Shown here piece after piece: positions 7,497 to 16,446 of a stretch of 64,000 bases of DNA. The first letter of the stretch is position 1; the number at the start of each line of letters is the position of its first letter. The notes beneath the pieces are model-generated. The model ran no database searches and was not told the origin of the DNA. It was given only the letters and a program-made list of their open reading frames with translations. Origin of the DNA: CAYZIB01 sp964478425. Lineage in GTDB: Bacteria; Bacillota_I; Bacilli_A; Acholeplasmatales; WRBM01. Both the position numbers and the translations under genes were made by a program. The stretch lies in assembly GCA_964478425.1 (NCBI GenBank), contig CAYZIB010000004.1, positions 1 through 64,000 on the forward strand, in the 5' to 3' direction.

Positions 7497-7844
7497 ATGG
7501 ATAAAATTGAAAGATTAAATCTAATAAAAAAAGATTTTTTACAAAGTAAAAATATATTAAGTGCATTATCAGATGAAAATAGACAACTAATATTATTTTG
7601 CCTATTAGAAAACTGTTATAGTGGAGGAGTAACTGTTTCTGAAATTGCTACAAAAATAAATTTATCAAGACCAGCAGTAAGTCATCATTTAAAAATATTA
7701 CTAGATAATAAAATATGTGATATAGAACATATAGGAACTAAAAATTATTATCATATTACAGGTATTAATGAAATTCTAAGTTTAAAATCATTATTTGATA
7801 ATATATTATTATTCGAAAAAGAAAGGAAAGAAGAAATATTATGA
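7497..7844 (+). CDS. ArsR-family winged-helix transcriptional regulator
   Basis: A 115-residue HTH protein. ILSALSDENRQLILFCLLEN is the first helix pair of ArsR regulators, and VSEIATKINLSRPAVSHHLKIL is the recognition helix-turn-helix, followed by a beta-wing (DIEHIGTKNYYHI). No metal-binding cysteine motif of the CVCD type is visible, so it is not an obvious metal sensor. I chose the ATG at 7497 because AAGG (7483-7486) is 10 bases away; the ATG at 7488 is only one base from it. It overlaps the flavodoxin gene by four bases (ATGA), so the pair is translationally coupled and the regulator probably controls its own operon. Confidence 0.88.
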   Translation: MDKIERLNLIKKDFLQSKNILSALSDENRQLILFCLLENCYSGGVTVSEIATKINLSRPAVSHHLKILLDNKICDIEHIGTKNYYHITGINEILSLKSLFDNILLFEKERKEEIL

Positions 7845-8320
7845 AAAATTTAATAGTTTATTATTCATATGAAGGAAATACCTTAGAACTTGTTAATGGT
7901 ATGAAAAATGTAATTGAAGCAGATGTTTTAAAATTAGAATTAGAAAAAGAAAAAAAATCAAAAAGTTTATATCGTTTTATTTGGGGTGGAATTCAAGTAT
8001 ATATGAAAAAGACTCCTAAATTAAAACCATATAATCTTAATTTAGATGAATATTCTAATATAATAATTGCTTGTCCTTGTTGGTTTGGAACTTATGCTAC
8101 ACCTATTAATACATTTTTAAAAGAAAATAAAATTTTAAATAAAAATATTTATTTATTAGTTTCAAATGGAGGAAATTTAAGACATACTTGGTCTGATTTT
8201 TCTAAAGCTTTGACTAACAATAATATTATTTCAAAATTAGATATAGTTTATCCAATTAAAAATGGAATAGAAGATGCTATTACAAAAACAAACAATTGGA
8301 TTAAAGAAAATTTAATTTAA
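7841..8320 (+). CDS. flavodoxin-family protein
   Basis: A 159-residue flavodoxin-fold protein. The N-terminal strand and phosphate loop read IVYYSYEGNTLELV, the FMN phosphate-binding site (S/Y-x-G-N-T). Later segments IIIACPCWFGTYATPINTFL and YLLVSNGGNLRHTW correspond to the loops around the isoalloxazine ring. Such proteins act as single-electron carriers or small NAD(P)H-dependent reductases in the cytosol. The first codons overlap the ArsR gene, so the protein is probably made in response to whatever releases that repressor. Confidence 0.88.
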   Translation: MKNLIVYYSYEGNTLELVNGMKNVIEADVLKLELEKEKKSKSLYRFIWGGIQVYMKKTPKLKPYNLNLDEYSNIIIACPCWFGTYATPINTFLKENKILNKNIYLLVSNGGNLRHTWSDFSKALTNNNIISKLDIVYPIKNGIEDAITKTNNWIKENLI

Positions 8321-8388
8321 TAACGCTTTCTAAAAAAAATACTTGTTTTTTAATAATATTATATGGTATAAATATTTTGAAATTAATA

Positions 8389-8457
8389 AATCGTATAAAT
8401 TCGATAATATGGTTCGAAAGTCTCTACCCTATAACCTTAAATTATAGGACTACGATT
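8389..8457 (+). promoter_or_regulatory. purine (guanine-type) riboswitch aptamer
   Basis: P1 is AATCGT (8389-8394) with ACGATT (8452-8457). The loops ATATGG and CTTAAAT and junctions TTCGAAAGTCTCTACC and GGACTACGA follow the purine-riboswitch consensus. The discriminating junction base is C (GACTAC), as in guanine/hypoxanthine aptamers; adenine aptamers have T. It precedes a terminator and a nucleobase permease gene, so guanine should switch the permease off. Confidence 0.93.
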
Positions 8458-8482
8458 AAAAGTATAATACTTTTTTCCTAGC

Positions 8483-8509
8483 AGAGACATTAAATAAATG
8501 TCTCTTTTT
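8483..8509 (+). terminator. expression-platform terminator of guanine riboswitch
   Basis: AGAGACAT (8483-8490) pairs with ATGTCTCT (8498-8505) and is followed by a T run. It lies 45 bases before the permease start codon. Confidence 0.88.
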
Positions 8510-8553
8510 ATTTATCATGTTTTATTAATTTCAATAAAATTTAGGAGGAAAAC

Positions 8554-9978
8554 ATGAAAAATTTATTAAATCGAGTATTTAAACTCGACGATAATAACAC
8601 ATCAATTAAAACAGAAATAATCGCTGGTTTAACAACGTTTTTTGCAATGTGTTATATCGTTATTGTAAATCCAGATCAAATGACTGGATTTAAAGGAACT
8701 GAAAGTTATGAATTATCTCAAATATGGAATGCTTGTTTTATAGGAGGAATAATAGCTGCAGCAATCGCAACATTATGTATGGCATTTATTGCTAATAAAC
8801 CATTTGCATTAGCAGCAGGTATGGGACTTAATTCATTTTTTTATGTATCATTTATCATGCCATGCATGTTAACTGAAAATACAATTGATGGGTACCATGC
8901 TGGATTAGCTATTATATTAGTATCAGGATTATTATTTTTAATACTATCTCTTACAGGTGTTAGAAAATATATTGCAAAATCACTACCTATATCTTTAAAA
9001 ACTGCAATTCCTGCAGGAATAGGTTTATTTGTTGCTTTTGTTGGTTTACAAAATAGCGGATTAGTTGTTCCTAACGAAAATACAGGAGTAGCACTTGCTA
9101 ATTTAACTAATTTTAAAAATGCAATAAGTCCAATAGTTACATTTATTGGTGTAATATTAATAGTTGTATTTAGTAAATCAGATAATAAAATCTTAAAAAA
9201 AGGTTCAATAATATTAGGAATTTTATCATCAACTATTCTTTATTACGTTTTATCATTATTAGCTGGAGTAAAAATTGTTAAATATACAAATATATCAATT
9301 ATTAATACATTTAAAGATTGGTTTAATATTGGATTACTTGGTTCTTTTAAAGGATTTAAACTTGCTTTTGGTAGTACTTTATTAGGAGGAGTATTTAGCG
9401 CTATTATGTTAGTTATTACATATTCTTTAGTAGATATGTTTGATACACTTGGAACTTTATACGGTGCATGTGCAGAAGCAAATATGCTTGATGAAAACGG
9501 AGATCCAATAGATTTAGAAAAAGAAATGTTATGTGATTCAATAGGAACAGTTACAGGAGCTATAACAGGTACTTCAACAATTACTACATTTGTTGAATCA
9601 AGTGCAGGAGTTGCTGCTGGTGGAAGAACAGGTTTATCTGCATTAGTAACTGCAGTCTTATTCTTATTATGTTTATTTATCAGTCCAATTGTAAAATATG
9701 TTCCATCATGTGCAACATCTCCTGCACTAATATATGTTGGAATATTAATGTGTAAAAATATATTAAAAGTTGATTTTAATGATCTTAGAAGTGCTACAAC
9801 AGCATTTATGACATTTGTTATAATGATTGCAACATATTCAATTAGTAATGGAATTATGATTGGAGCAATCACTTATGTATTAATAACATTATTAACTGGT
9901 AAATATAAAAAAGAAGATATAGTTGTTACAATTATTGCTTTATTAGGTATTTTAAGATTTGCTTTTGTAGCAATGTGA
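8554..9978 (+). CDS. NCS2 / AzgA-type guanine-hypoxanthine permease
   Basis: A 474-residue membrane protein with about 12-14 hydrophobic segments. The N-terminus IIAGLTTFFAMCYIVIVNP is the AzgA-family signature, and AAGMGLNSFF, IPAGIGLFVAFVGLQNSG and GTSTITTFVESSAGVAAGGRTGLSA are the conserved substrate-site and half-helix motifs. The family imports guanine, hypoxanthine or adenine with protons. The guanine riboswitch upstream makes guanine/hypoxanthine uptake the likely role. AGGAGG lies seven bases before the ATG. A strong hairpin terminator follows. Confidence 0.93.
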   Translation: MKNLLNRVFKLDDNNTSIKTEIIAGLTTFFAMCYIVIVNPDQMTGFKGTESYELSQIWNACFIGGIIAAAIATLCMAFIANKPFALAAGMGLNSFFYVSFIMPCMLTENTIDGYHAGLAIILVSGLLFLILSLTGVRKYIAKSLPISLKTAIPAGIGLFVAFVGLQNSGLVVPNENTGVALANLTNFKNAISPIVTFIGVILIVVFSKSDNKILKKGSIILGILSSTILYYVLSLLAGVKIVKYTNISIINTFKDWFNIGLLGSFKGFKLAFGSTLLGGVFSAIMLVITYSLVDMFDTLGTLYGACAEANMLDENGDPIDLEKEMLCDSIGTVTGAITGTSTITTFVESSAGVAAGGRTGLSALVTAVLFLLCLFISPIVKYVPSCATSPALIYVGILMCKNILKVDFNDLRSATTAFMTFVIMIATYSISNGIMIGAITYVLITLLTGKYKKEDIVVTIIALLGILRFAFVAM

Positions 9979-9988
9979 TTTGTTAATT

Positions 9989-10018
9989 AATAAGAGTTTT
10001 TTTAAACTCTTATTTTTT
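9989..10018 (+). terminator. terminator after the AzgA-type permease
   Basis: AATAAGAGTTT (9989-9999) pairs with AAACTCTTATT (10004-10014) around TTTT, followed by T residues. Confidence 0.85.
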
Positions 10019-10047
10019 AAAATAAAAAAAAGAAAAAGAGGTAAAAT

Positions 10048-11385
10048 ATGGAAAAAAAAGAAACTTTAAAGGCAAATTATAAGCCAAAAACAGGAAGATT
10101 AATTTTATTAAGCTTTCAACATGTATTTGCAATGTTTAGTGCAACGGTACTTGTACCATTACTTACAGGTTTACCAATCTCAGTTGCATTATTTGCTTCA
10201 GGATTAGGTACACTAATTTATATTTTATGCACAAAAGCAAGAGTACCAATTTATTTAGGATCAAGTTTTGCATATATTGAATATATATGTGCAGTAAAAG
10301 TTGTAAGTAGCGTTGATGGAACAATTGATTTTAGTGCTGCATTAACAGGTCTTGTTGCTGTGGGAATAATTTATGTAATAGTTGCTTTATTAATTAAAAT
10401 ATTTGGAACAAATTGGTTAAATAAATTATTACCACCTGTTGTAATAGGACCAATTATAATGGTTATTGGTTTAGGATTAGCAAGTAGTGCAATTTCTAAT
10501 TCAGGATTAGTTTTAAATGGAGATTGGAGAGAAGTAGTAGTCTGTTTATCTACTTTATTAATAATCGCGTTTGTTTCAATATTAGGTAAAAAATTTTTAA
10601 AAGTAATTCCATTTTTAATGGGAATTGTTGGAGGATATTTAATTGCAGTATTATTAAATTTAATTCCATCAAATACAAATTTAATTGATTTTACTGAATT
10701 AGTAAATGTCTTAAAAAATCCTAAAGAATGGTTTTGTTTACCTCAATTTCAAATTATAGGTTGGAAAAATCAAACTATTGGTGCAGGAATTACAATGTAT
10801 AAAGTTAATTTTAGTGCTATTTTAACTATTATTCCACTTGCGCTTGCTACAATTTGTGAACATATTGGAGATCATAAAGTTTTAGGGAAAATAACAGGAG
10901 AAGATTATATTACTAATCCAGGATTACATAGAACATTAATGGGAGATGGAATAGCAACTGCAGTTGCAGGTATGATAGGAGGACCAGCTAATACATCATA
11001 CGGTGAAAATACATCAGTTGTAGGTATAACTCAAGTTGGATCAGTTTATGTTACAGGGCTTGCAGCAATATTTGCAATATTATTATCATTTTGTAATATT
11101 TTTACATGCCTAATTTCTACAATTCCAGGAGCAGTTATGAGTGGTGTATGTTTAATTTTATATGGATTTATTGCTGCTAATGGATTAAAAACATTAATCG
11201 ATTCAAAAGTTGATTTACAAAGTACAAGAAATTTAATTATTGTATCTGTTATTTTAATAATTGGTATTGGTGGAGCTGCAATATATAGCAAAACTGGTAT
11301 GAAATTATTTACAAGTGTAGCATTATCATCAATATTAGGAGTAATTCTAAATTTAATTTTACCAAAAGAAAAAGTAGAAGAATAA
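10048..11385 (+). CDS. UraA/PbuX-type nucleobase permease
   Basis: A 445-residue membrane protein of the NCS2 uracil/xanthine branch. FQHVFAMFSATVLVPLLTGLP is the TM1 signature, YLGSSFAYIEYI the TM3 half-helix, and ATICEHIGDHKVLG with GGPANTSYGENTSVVGITQVGS the TM8/TM10 substrate-site motifs (Glu in CEHIGD and Glu in YGEN). The GEN and QVGS segments and resemblance to UraA favour uracil; xanthine cannot be excluded. AAAAAGAGGT precedes the ATG. It stands after the terminator of the riboswitch-controlled gene, so it may be expressed by readthrough or a weak own promoter. Confidence 0.9.
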   Translation: MEKKETLKANYKPKTGRLILLSFQHVFAMFSATVLVPLLTGLPISVALFASGLGTLIYILCTKARVPIYLGSSFAYIEYICAVKVVSSVDGTIDFSAALTGLVAVGIIYVIVALLIKIFGTNWLNKLLPPVVIGPIIMVIGLGLASSAISNSGLVLNGDWREVVVCLSTLLIIAFVSILGKKFLKVIPFLMGIVGGYLIAVLLNLIPSNTNLIDFTELVNVLKNPKEWFCLPQFQIIGWKNQTIGAGITMYKVNFSAILTIIPLALATICEHIGDHKVLGKITGEDYITNPGLHRTLMGDGIATAVAGMIGGPANTSYGENTSVVGITQVGSVYVTGLAAIFAILLSFCNIFTCLISTIPGAVMSGVCLILYGFIAANGLKTLIDSKVDLQSTRNLIIVSVILIIGIGGAAIYSKTGMKLFTSVALSSILGVILNLILPKEKVEE

Positions 11386-11392
11386 TTATTTT

Positions 11393-11421
11393 AAAAATGT
11401 AACTTTTTGTTACATTTTTTT
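11393..11421 (+). terminator. terminator after UraA-type permease
   Basis: ATGTAAC (11397-11403) pairs with GTTACAT (11409-11415), extended by A/T pairs, followed by a T run. Confidence 0.85.
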
Positions 11422-11454
11422 AATTTTAAACATCATAAATTTAAATATTTTTGA

Positions 11455-11460
11455 TATAAT
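11455..11460 (+). promoter_or_regulatory. -10 box for the polymerase operon
   Basis: TATAAT in TTTGATATAATAATA lies 30 bases before the start codon at 11490, with GGTGAT as ribosome-binding site. No convincing -35 and no GAAC-N4-GTTC LexA-type box is visible nearby. Confidence 0.4.
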
Positions 11461-11489
11461 AATATTTAATAAATATTATAGGTGATTCT

Positions 11490-12986
11490 ATGCAAAAAAT
11501 ATATGCATGCATTGATTTAAAATCTTTTTATGCTTCAGTAGAATGTGTGTTAAGAAATTTAGATCCTTTAAAAACAAACTTAGTAGTTGCTGATATATCT
11601 AGAACTGAAAAAACAATATGTTTAGCAGTAAGTCCTAGTTTAAAACAATATGGGTTAAGTGGAAGGGCAAGACTTTTTGAAGTTATATCAAAAATAAATT
11701 TAGAAAATGAAAAAAGATTAGAAAAATTAAAAATAAAAAAATTTATAAATGAATCATACAATAAAGATATCCTAGATAAAAATGCTAACTATAAAATATC
11801 TTATATTGTTGCAGCTCCTAATATGGAATATTATTTAAAAATAAGTGCTAAAATATTTGAAATCTATTTAAAATATATATCAAGTGAAGATATTCATGTA
11901 TATTCAATAGATGAAGTATTTATGGATATTACAAGTTATTTAAAAAACTCAAATAAAACAGCTGAAAAATTTGTTTTAGATATAATTGAAGATATTTATA
12001 AAACAACTGGTATAACTGCAACTGCAGGAATAGGAACAAATCTATATTTAGCAAAAATAGCAATGGATATAATCGCAAAAAAATCAAAACCAGATAAAAA
12101 TAATGTAAGAATTGCTTTTTTAGATGAACAAGAATATAAAAATAAATTATGGAATCATATGCCATTAACCGATTTTTGGCGTATTGGAAAAGGAACAGAA
12201 AAAAGATTAGAAAAATTAAAACTATATACTATGGGTGATATTGCAAGATGTTCACTAGGAGATTTTTTAGATTATCATAATCAAGATTTATTATTTAATG
12301 AATTTGGAATAAATGCTGAATTATTAATTGATCATGCATGGGGTTATGAAAATGTTACAATAAAGGATATAAAAAAATATATCCCCAAAAATACATCAAT
12401 TTCAACAGGACAAGTTTTAAGCGAACCATATAATTATGAAAAAACTTTATTAATTATAAAAGAAATGATTGAAATTTTATCTTTAAATTTAGTTAAAAAA
12501 GGATTAAAAGCTACAAATTTAAATCTTGTAATTGGATATGATATAATTAATTTAAAAGATGAAATATTAAAAAATAAATATGATGGAAAAATTATAACAG
12601 ACTACGTAGGAAGAAAAATCCCAAAAGCAAGTAATGGAACAATAAAATTAGAAAATTATACATCAAGTACGCGTATTTTAACATTTTATATAGTAAAACT
12701 GTTTAATCAAATATGTAATAAAGATTTATTAATAAGAAGAATAAATATTAGTGCAAATGTCATAAATATAAGTAATATTATTGAAAAAAAAATAAGAGCT
12801 ATAACTTTATTTGATGATTATGATAACATAAAAGAAAATGATGAAGATAAACAAGAAAAACTTCAAAAAACAATAATCGATTTAAAAAATAAATATGGAA
12901 AAAATTCTATTTTAAAAGCCATGAATTTAGAAGAAGGTTCAACAACCATTAAAAGGAATAATGAAATCGGAGGCCATAAAAAATGA
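11490..12986 (+). CDS. Y-family DNA polymerase, UvrX/YqjW type
   Basis: A 498-residue lesion-bypass polymerase. The catalytic acids are in CIDLKSFYASVE (Asp8) and YSIDEVFMDIT (about residues 136-146), with the little-finger region at the C-terminal half. It lacks the DinB-specific short form and is followed by a YolD-like gene, as for UvrX/YqjW polymerases of Bacilli, which are often SOS-induced. The GIGTNLYLAKIAMDI helix and the WRIGKGTEKRLEKL helix-hairpin-helix are clear. It inserts nucleotides opposite damage at stalled forks. It overlaps the next gene by four bases. Confidence 0.92.
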   Translation: MQKIYACIDLKSFYASVECVLRNLDPLKTNLVVADISRTEKTICLAVSPSLKQYGLSGRARLFEVISKINLENEKRLEKLKIKKFINESYNKDILDKNANYKISYIVAAPNMEYYLKISAKIFEIYLKYISSEDIHVYSIDEVFMDITSYLKNSNKTAEKFVLDIIEDIYKTTGITATAGIGTNLYLAKIAMDIIAKKSKPDKNNVRIAFLDEQEYKNKLWNHMPLTDFWRIGKGTEKRLEKLKLYTMGDIARCSLGDFLDYHNQDLLFNEFGINAELLIDHAWGYENVTIKDIKKYIPKNTSISTGQVLSEPYNYEKTLLIIKEMIEILSLNLVKKGLKATNLNLVIGYDIINLKDEILKNKYDGKIITDYVGRKIPKASNGTIKLENYTSSTRILTFYIVKLFNQICNKDLLIRRINISANVINISNIIEKKIRAITLFDDYDNIKENDEDKQEKLQKTIIDLKNKYGKNSILKAMNLEEGSTTIKRNNEIGGHKK

Positions 12987-13387
12987 ATGATTATAAAGAT
13001 ATCATAAATTTAGATAAACCTGAAATATTAAATCGTAAAAAAATGGATATTCAAAATAGGGTTGCTCAATTTTTACCATTCAGTGCACTTGATGGGTACT
13101 CAGATTTAATAAAAGAAAAAAAAGAAATATTTATTAAAAAAATTAATTTAACTGATGAATATATTAATAATTTAAATGATATTTTATTATATATTGATAA
13201 TTATCTAGTTAATAAAGAAAAAATAAATGTAACATATTTTATTTTAAAAAAAGAACCAGATAGTGGAATATATCAAAAAAAAATTGAAATTATCAAAAAA
13301 ATTGATAATTTAAATCAAAAAATAATTTTTAAAGATAATACAATAATTAAATTTGATGATATATTTAAAATTGATTTAGTAATCTAA
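12983..13387 (+). CDS. YolD-like protein, partner of the UvrX polymerase
   Basis: A 134-residue protein whose first half has the YolD signature: RKKMDIQNRVAQFLPFSALDGY near residues 19-40 matches the R.KM...NR..QF.PF.AL.GY pattern. YolD-like proteins are encoded beside UvrX-type polymerases in Bacilli and are thought to be UmuD-like regulators or subunits. The start codon overlaps the polymerase stop (ATGA), implying coupled translation and a complex. Confidence 0.82.
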   Translation: MNDYKDIINLDKPEILNRKKMDIQNRVAQFLPFSALDGYSDLIKEKKEIFIKKINLTDEYINNLNDILLYIDNYLVNKEKINVTYFILKKEPDSGIYQKKIEIIKKIDNLNQKIIFKDNTIIKFDDIFKIDLVI

Positions 13388-13414
13388 TTGTTGTATAATA
13401 AATTAGGTGATATT

Positions 13415-13702
13415 ATGGTTTATATTAAAGAAAAAAATCAAGTATATCTAATAAATGATGAAAATAAAGTTGTAGCTTACATCAAATTTCCATTAATTAA
13501 CAATCAAACTGTAATTATTAACCATACATTTGTAGATGAAAATTTAAGAGGAATGAATATTGCGGATACATTAATAAGATATGCTATAGAAATAATAAAA
13601 CAACAAAACAAATTTGCTATACCAGTATGTTCATATGCAATAAAGTGGTTTAATGAACATCAAGATATTGTAAAACCTATATTATTAGATGAAAAAGAAT
13701 AA
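13415..13702 (+). CDS. small GNAT-like acetyltransferase (YjdJ-like), 95 aa
   Basis: A short single-domain protein with the compact GCN5-like motif seen in the COG2388/YjdJ family: INHTFVDENLRGMNIADTLIRYAIEII (acetyl-CoA-binding turn RGMNIA) and a final VCSYAIKWFNEH helix. Targets are unknown. I place the start at ATG 13415 because AGGTGA (13405-13410) precedes it; an in-frame TTG at 13388 has no ribosome-binding site. TATAAT (13394-13399) upstream suggests its own promoter. It overlaps the next gene by 14 bases. Confidence 0.75.
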   Translation: MVYIKEKNQVYLINDENKVVAYIKFPLINNQTVIINHTFVDENLRGMNIADTLIRYAIEIIKQQNKFAIPVCSYAIKWFNEHQDIVKPILLDEKE

Positions 13703-14393
13703 ATTAATTGTAATAATAACAATCATAATTTCTATAGTATTAATGTTATCAATATCAATATTACCAATTGCAAGTTTTAAAGCTTATTATTTAAGACAAT
13801 ATGAATTAAATAATACAATTATTAATTTAAAAGAAATTTCTAAAATTAATATTACTTTTGATGAATTAAAAATAATAAGTAGTAATATGATAGATTATTT
13901 ATTTTGTAAAAATGATAGTATGCAATATGTTTTAAAAGATAATACAAATTTCTTTTCTAATCAAGCAATATCTCATATGGCAGATGTTAAAATTTTATTT
14001 AAAGGTGGAATAATAATAAGTATTATACTTTTTATTATATTTTTGTTATTATCTATTTATATTTATAAAAATTTTAAAAATATAAAAGTTAATTATTTTA
14101 AAATATATTTAAATATATTTTTAATATTTTTAATAATCTTAATTTTTATAGTGATATTTGCAATTATAGATTTTGATAGTTTATTTACAATTTTTCATCA
14201 TCTAATATTTCCAAATAAAGATAAATTTAATGATGCATTTTTTAGTTATAATGATACATTAATTATTTTATTACCAATAAATTTCTTTATGAAAATAGGA
14301 AGTATAATTGCAATTACATTTATAATATTATTTTTAATAGGACTATTTTTTACTTATTATTTAAATAAAAAACAAAAAAATTTAATTAATTAA
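13689..14393 (+). CDS. DUF1461/TIGR01906-family integral membrane protein
   Basis: A 234-residue membrane protein with four hydrophobic segments (about 6-28, 95-120, 130-155 and 200-225). The region FSNQAISHMADVKILFKGG carries the HM.DV motif typical of the TIGR01906 (DUF1461) family, whose members are found in low-GC Gram-positives. The large first loop (residues 30-95) would lie outside the cell. Function is unknown. The gene starts inside the end of the preceding acetyltransferase-like gene. Confidence 0.75.
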   Translation: MKKNKLIVIITIIISIVLMLSISILPIASFKAYYLRQYELNNTIINLKEISKINITFDELKIISSNMIDYLFCKNDSMQYVLKDNTNFFSNQAISHMADVKILFKGGIIISIILFIIFLLLSIYIYKNFKNIKVNYFKIYLNIFLIFLIILIFIVIFAIIDFDSLFTIFHHLIFPNKDKFNDAFFSYNDTLIILLPINFFMKIGSIIAITFIILFLIGLFFTYYLNKKQKNLIN

Positions 14394-14408
14394 CAAATAG
14401 AGGTAAAT

Positions 14409-15575
14409 ATGTACAAGGTTTATTTGAAAAAAAATAAAGAATCAAGAATTTTAAATGGATATTCTAGAGTTTATGCTAACGAAGTATTAAAAATAGAAGA
14501 TAAAGGAATGCAAGGAAGTATCTGTAAAGTATTAACTTTTGAAGGTAAATTTGTTGGATATGGATATATAAATCATTTATCAAAAATAATTGTTAGAATG
14601 CTTACTTTAAAAGAAGAAGAAATTAATTATAATTTTTATTATAATTTAATTTATAATGCTAAAATTGAAAGAAATAAAATAAATGCAACAAGCTATAGAG
14701 CTTTTTTTGGTGAATCAGATGGTATTCCAGGATTAATAGTAGATAAATATGAAGACTATTTAGTTGTTCAAATAATGACACTTGGAATTGAAAAAATAAA
14801 AGATCAAATCGTTGATATATTAATTAAAATTTATAATCCTAAAGGAATTTATGAAAGAAGCGATATGGATCAAAGATTAAAAGAAGGATTAGAAAAGAAA
14901 AAAGGATATTTATATAACACATTTAATCCAGAAATAATCATTAAAGAAAATGGAATAAAATTATATGTAGATTTAGAAAATGGCCAAAAAACAGGATATT
15001 TTTTAGATCAAAGAGAAAATAGAGAAAACATAAAAAAATATGTAAAAGATTTAGAAGTGTTAGATTGCTTTTCTAATATAGGCGGTTTTGCTTTAAATGC
15101 TATTAAAGGTAATGCAAAATTTGTAACTGCATTAGATATAAGTAGTAAAGCAATTGAGATGATTAATAGAAATATGGAGTTAAATAATTTTACAAATTAT
15201 GAAGCTAAATTATGTGATGTTTTTGAACAATTAAGAAAATATAATAAAGAAAATAAAAAATTTGATTTTATCATTCTTGATCCACCAGCTTTTACAAAAA
15301 ATATTGATACAGTAAAAAGTGGTTATAAAGGATATTTGGATATCAATATCTTAGCATTAAAATTGTTAAAAAAAGGTGGATATTTAGTAACATGTAGTTG
15401 TTCTGAACATATGGATTTAAATTTATTTTTAAAAATGGTTCAAGAAAGTGCAAGATATACTAAATCAAACTTAAAATTAAAAGAAATTAAAATTCAATCA
15501 ATTGATCATGCTTCAAGCATTCAAAATGAAGAAGCGTTATATTTAAAATCGTTGGTTTTATATAAAACTAATTAG
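14409..15575 (+). CDS. class I SAM-dependent rRNA methyltransferase, RlmI-like
   Basis: A 388-residue protein with an N-terminal PUA-like domain (residues 1-75), a central EEHD-like region containing SYRAFFGESDGIPGLIVDKY, and a Rossmann methyltransferase domain from about 190. Key motifs are DCFSNIGGFALNA (SAM binding), ALDISSKAIEM, and FIILDPPAFTK (catalytic loop). YCMDQ-type text matches RlmI/YwbD enzymes, which methylate C5 of a cytosine in 23S rRNA. The catalytic cysteine is probably in VTCSCSEH. GAGGT precedes the ATG; nadK follows by 15 bases. Confidence 0.88.
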   Translation: MYKVYLKKNKESRILNGYSRVYANEVLKIEDKGMQGSICKVLTFEGKFVGYGYINHLSKIIVRMLTLKEEEINYNFYYNLIYNAKIERNKINATSYRAFFGESDGIPGLIVDKYEDYLVVQIMTLGIEKIKDQIVDILIKIYNPKGIYERSDMDQRLKEGLEKKKGYLYNTFNPEIIIKENGIKLYVDLENGQKTGYFLDQRENRENIKKYVKDLEVLDCFSNIGGFALNAIKGNAKFVTALDISSKAIEMINRNMELNNFTNYEAKLCDVFEQLRKYNKENKKFDFIILDPPAFTKNIDTVKSGYKGYLDINILALKLLKKGGYLVTCSCSEHMDLNLFLKMVQESARYTKSNLKLKEIKIQSIDHASSIQNEEALYLKSLVLYKTN

Positions 15576-15590
15576 TACAAGAGGTATTTT

Positions 15591-16376
15591 ATGAATTATG
15601 CAATTTATGAGAAAAAAAGTGAATACGCTAAAAATTTAAAAAGTAAATTATTAGAAAAATTAGAAAACCATAAATTAGATTATGATCATCCTGAAGTTGT
15701 GATTATAATTGGTGGAGATGGAACTTTTTTAAGAACTGTAAAAAAATATATAAATAGATTAGATGAAGTAAAATTTTTAGTATTTAAAGCTGGAAATTTA
15801 AGTCATTATGCAGAATTTGATGAAACAGATGTTGATAAAATATTAGAGATATTTAATTTTACAAATTATATTTCATTTGATTTATTAGAGTTTACAATTA
15901 ATAATTTAAATGATGAAAAATATTATGCTATAAATGAATTATCTATTTATAATTATCAGTTATTATCTAAATTGCAAATATATGTTGATGATTTATCTTT
16001 TGAAGAATTTAATGGTAATGGATTATGTATTTCTACAAGTCATGGATCTACTGGACTAAATAAAAGTTTAAACGGTTCTATAATAGATTGGGATTTAAAA
16101 ACAATTCAAATAACTGAAATAGCAGGAGTAGAATCTAAAATTTATCACTCACTACAAAATCCATTAGTTTTATCAGGAAATAGAACAATTAAAATTGTAA
16201 ATAAAAATTATCGTAGTAAACAAAAATTTTTAACTTATGATTATGAAAACAGATTAATAAAAGAATTTAATCAAATAAATATAAAATTAAGTGATAAAAA
16301 AATTAAATGTTTTACTAAACAAAATAATTTGTTATTTTATAAAAAAATTAAACAATCATTTGATTTAAAGGACTAA
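15591..16376 (+). CDS. nadK: NAD kinase
   Basis: A 261-residue enzyme that phosphorylates NAD to NADP. IIIGGDGTFLRTV at about residues 40-52 contains the GGDG motif with the catalytic aspartate; YAINELSIYN supplies the NE pair; and FNGNGLCISTSHGSTGLNKSLNGSI is the second conserved block (usually D/N..I.STPTGSTAYSLSAGG). The protein is near the usual size for the Firmicutes enzyme. AGAGGT precedes the ATG. It sits between an rRNA methyltransferase and tldD, probably in one operon with the former. Confidence 0.93.
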   Translation: MNYAIYEKKSEYAKNLKSKLLEKLENHKLDYDHPEVVIIIGGDGTFLRTVKKYINRLDEVKFLVFKAGNLSHYAEFDETDVDKILEIFNFTNYISFDLLEFTINNLNDEKYYAINELSIYNYQLLSKLQIYVDDLSFEEFNGNGLCISTSHGSTGLNKSLNGSIIDWDLKTIQITEIAGVESKIYHSLQNPLVLSGNRTIKIVNKNYRSKQKFLTYDYENRLIKEFNQINIKLSDKKIKCFTKQNNLLFYKKIKQSFDLKD

Positions 16377-16404
16377 TAAAATAATCTTTTGATTGTTTTT
16401 TTTA
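16351..16404 (+). terminator. possible terminator at the end of nadK
   Basis: AACAATCA near 16351-16358 inside nadK can pair with TGATTGTT (16390-16397), followed by a T run; the loop is long (about 31 bases), so this is a weaker call. Confidence 0.4.
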
Positions 16405-16446
16405 TTTTATTATTATATAATAATAAAAAGAAATGGAGGGATGTTT

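Noticed and set aside
8389..8457. tRNA suggested by a GGTTCGAA motif
   Set aside because: No acceptor, D or anticodon arms; the segment fits the purine riboswitch completely.
9243..9872. Long open frame on the - strand inside the AzgA-type permease gene
   Set aside because: It is antisense to a well-supported membrane protein, has no ribosome-binding site and its composition mirrors the + strand codons.
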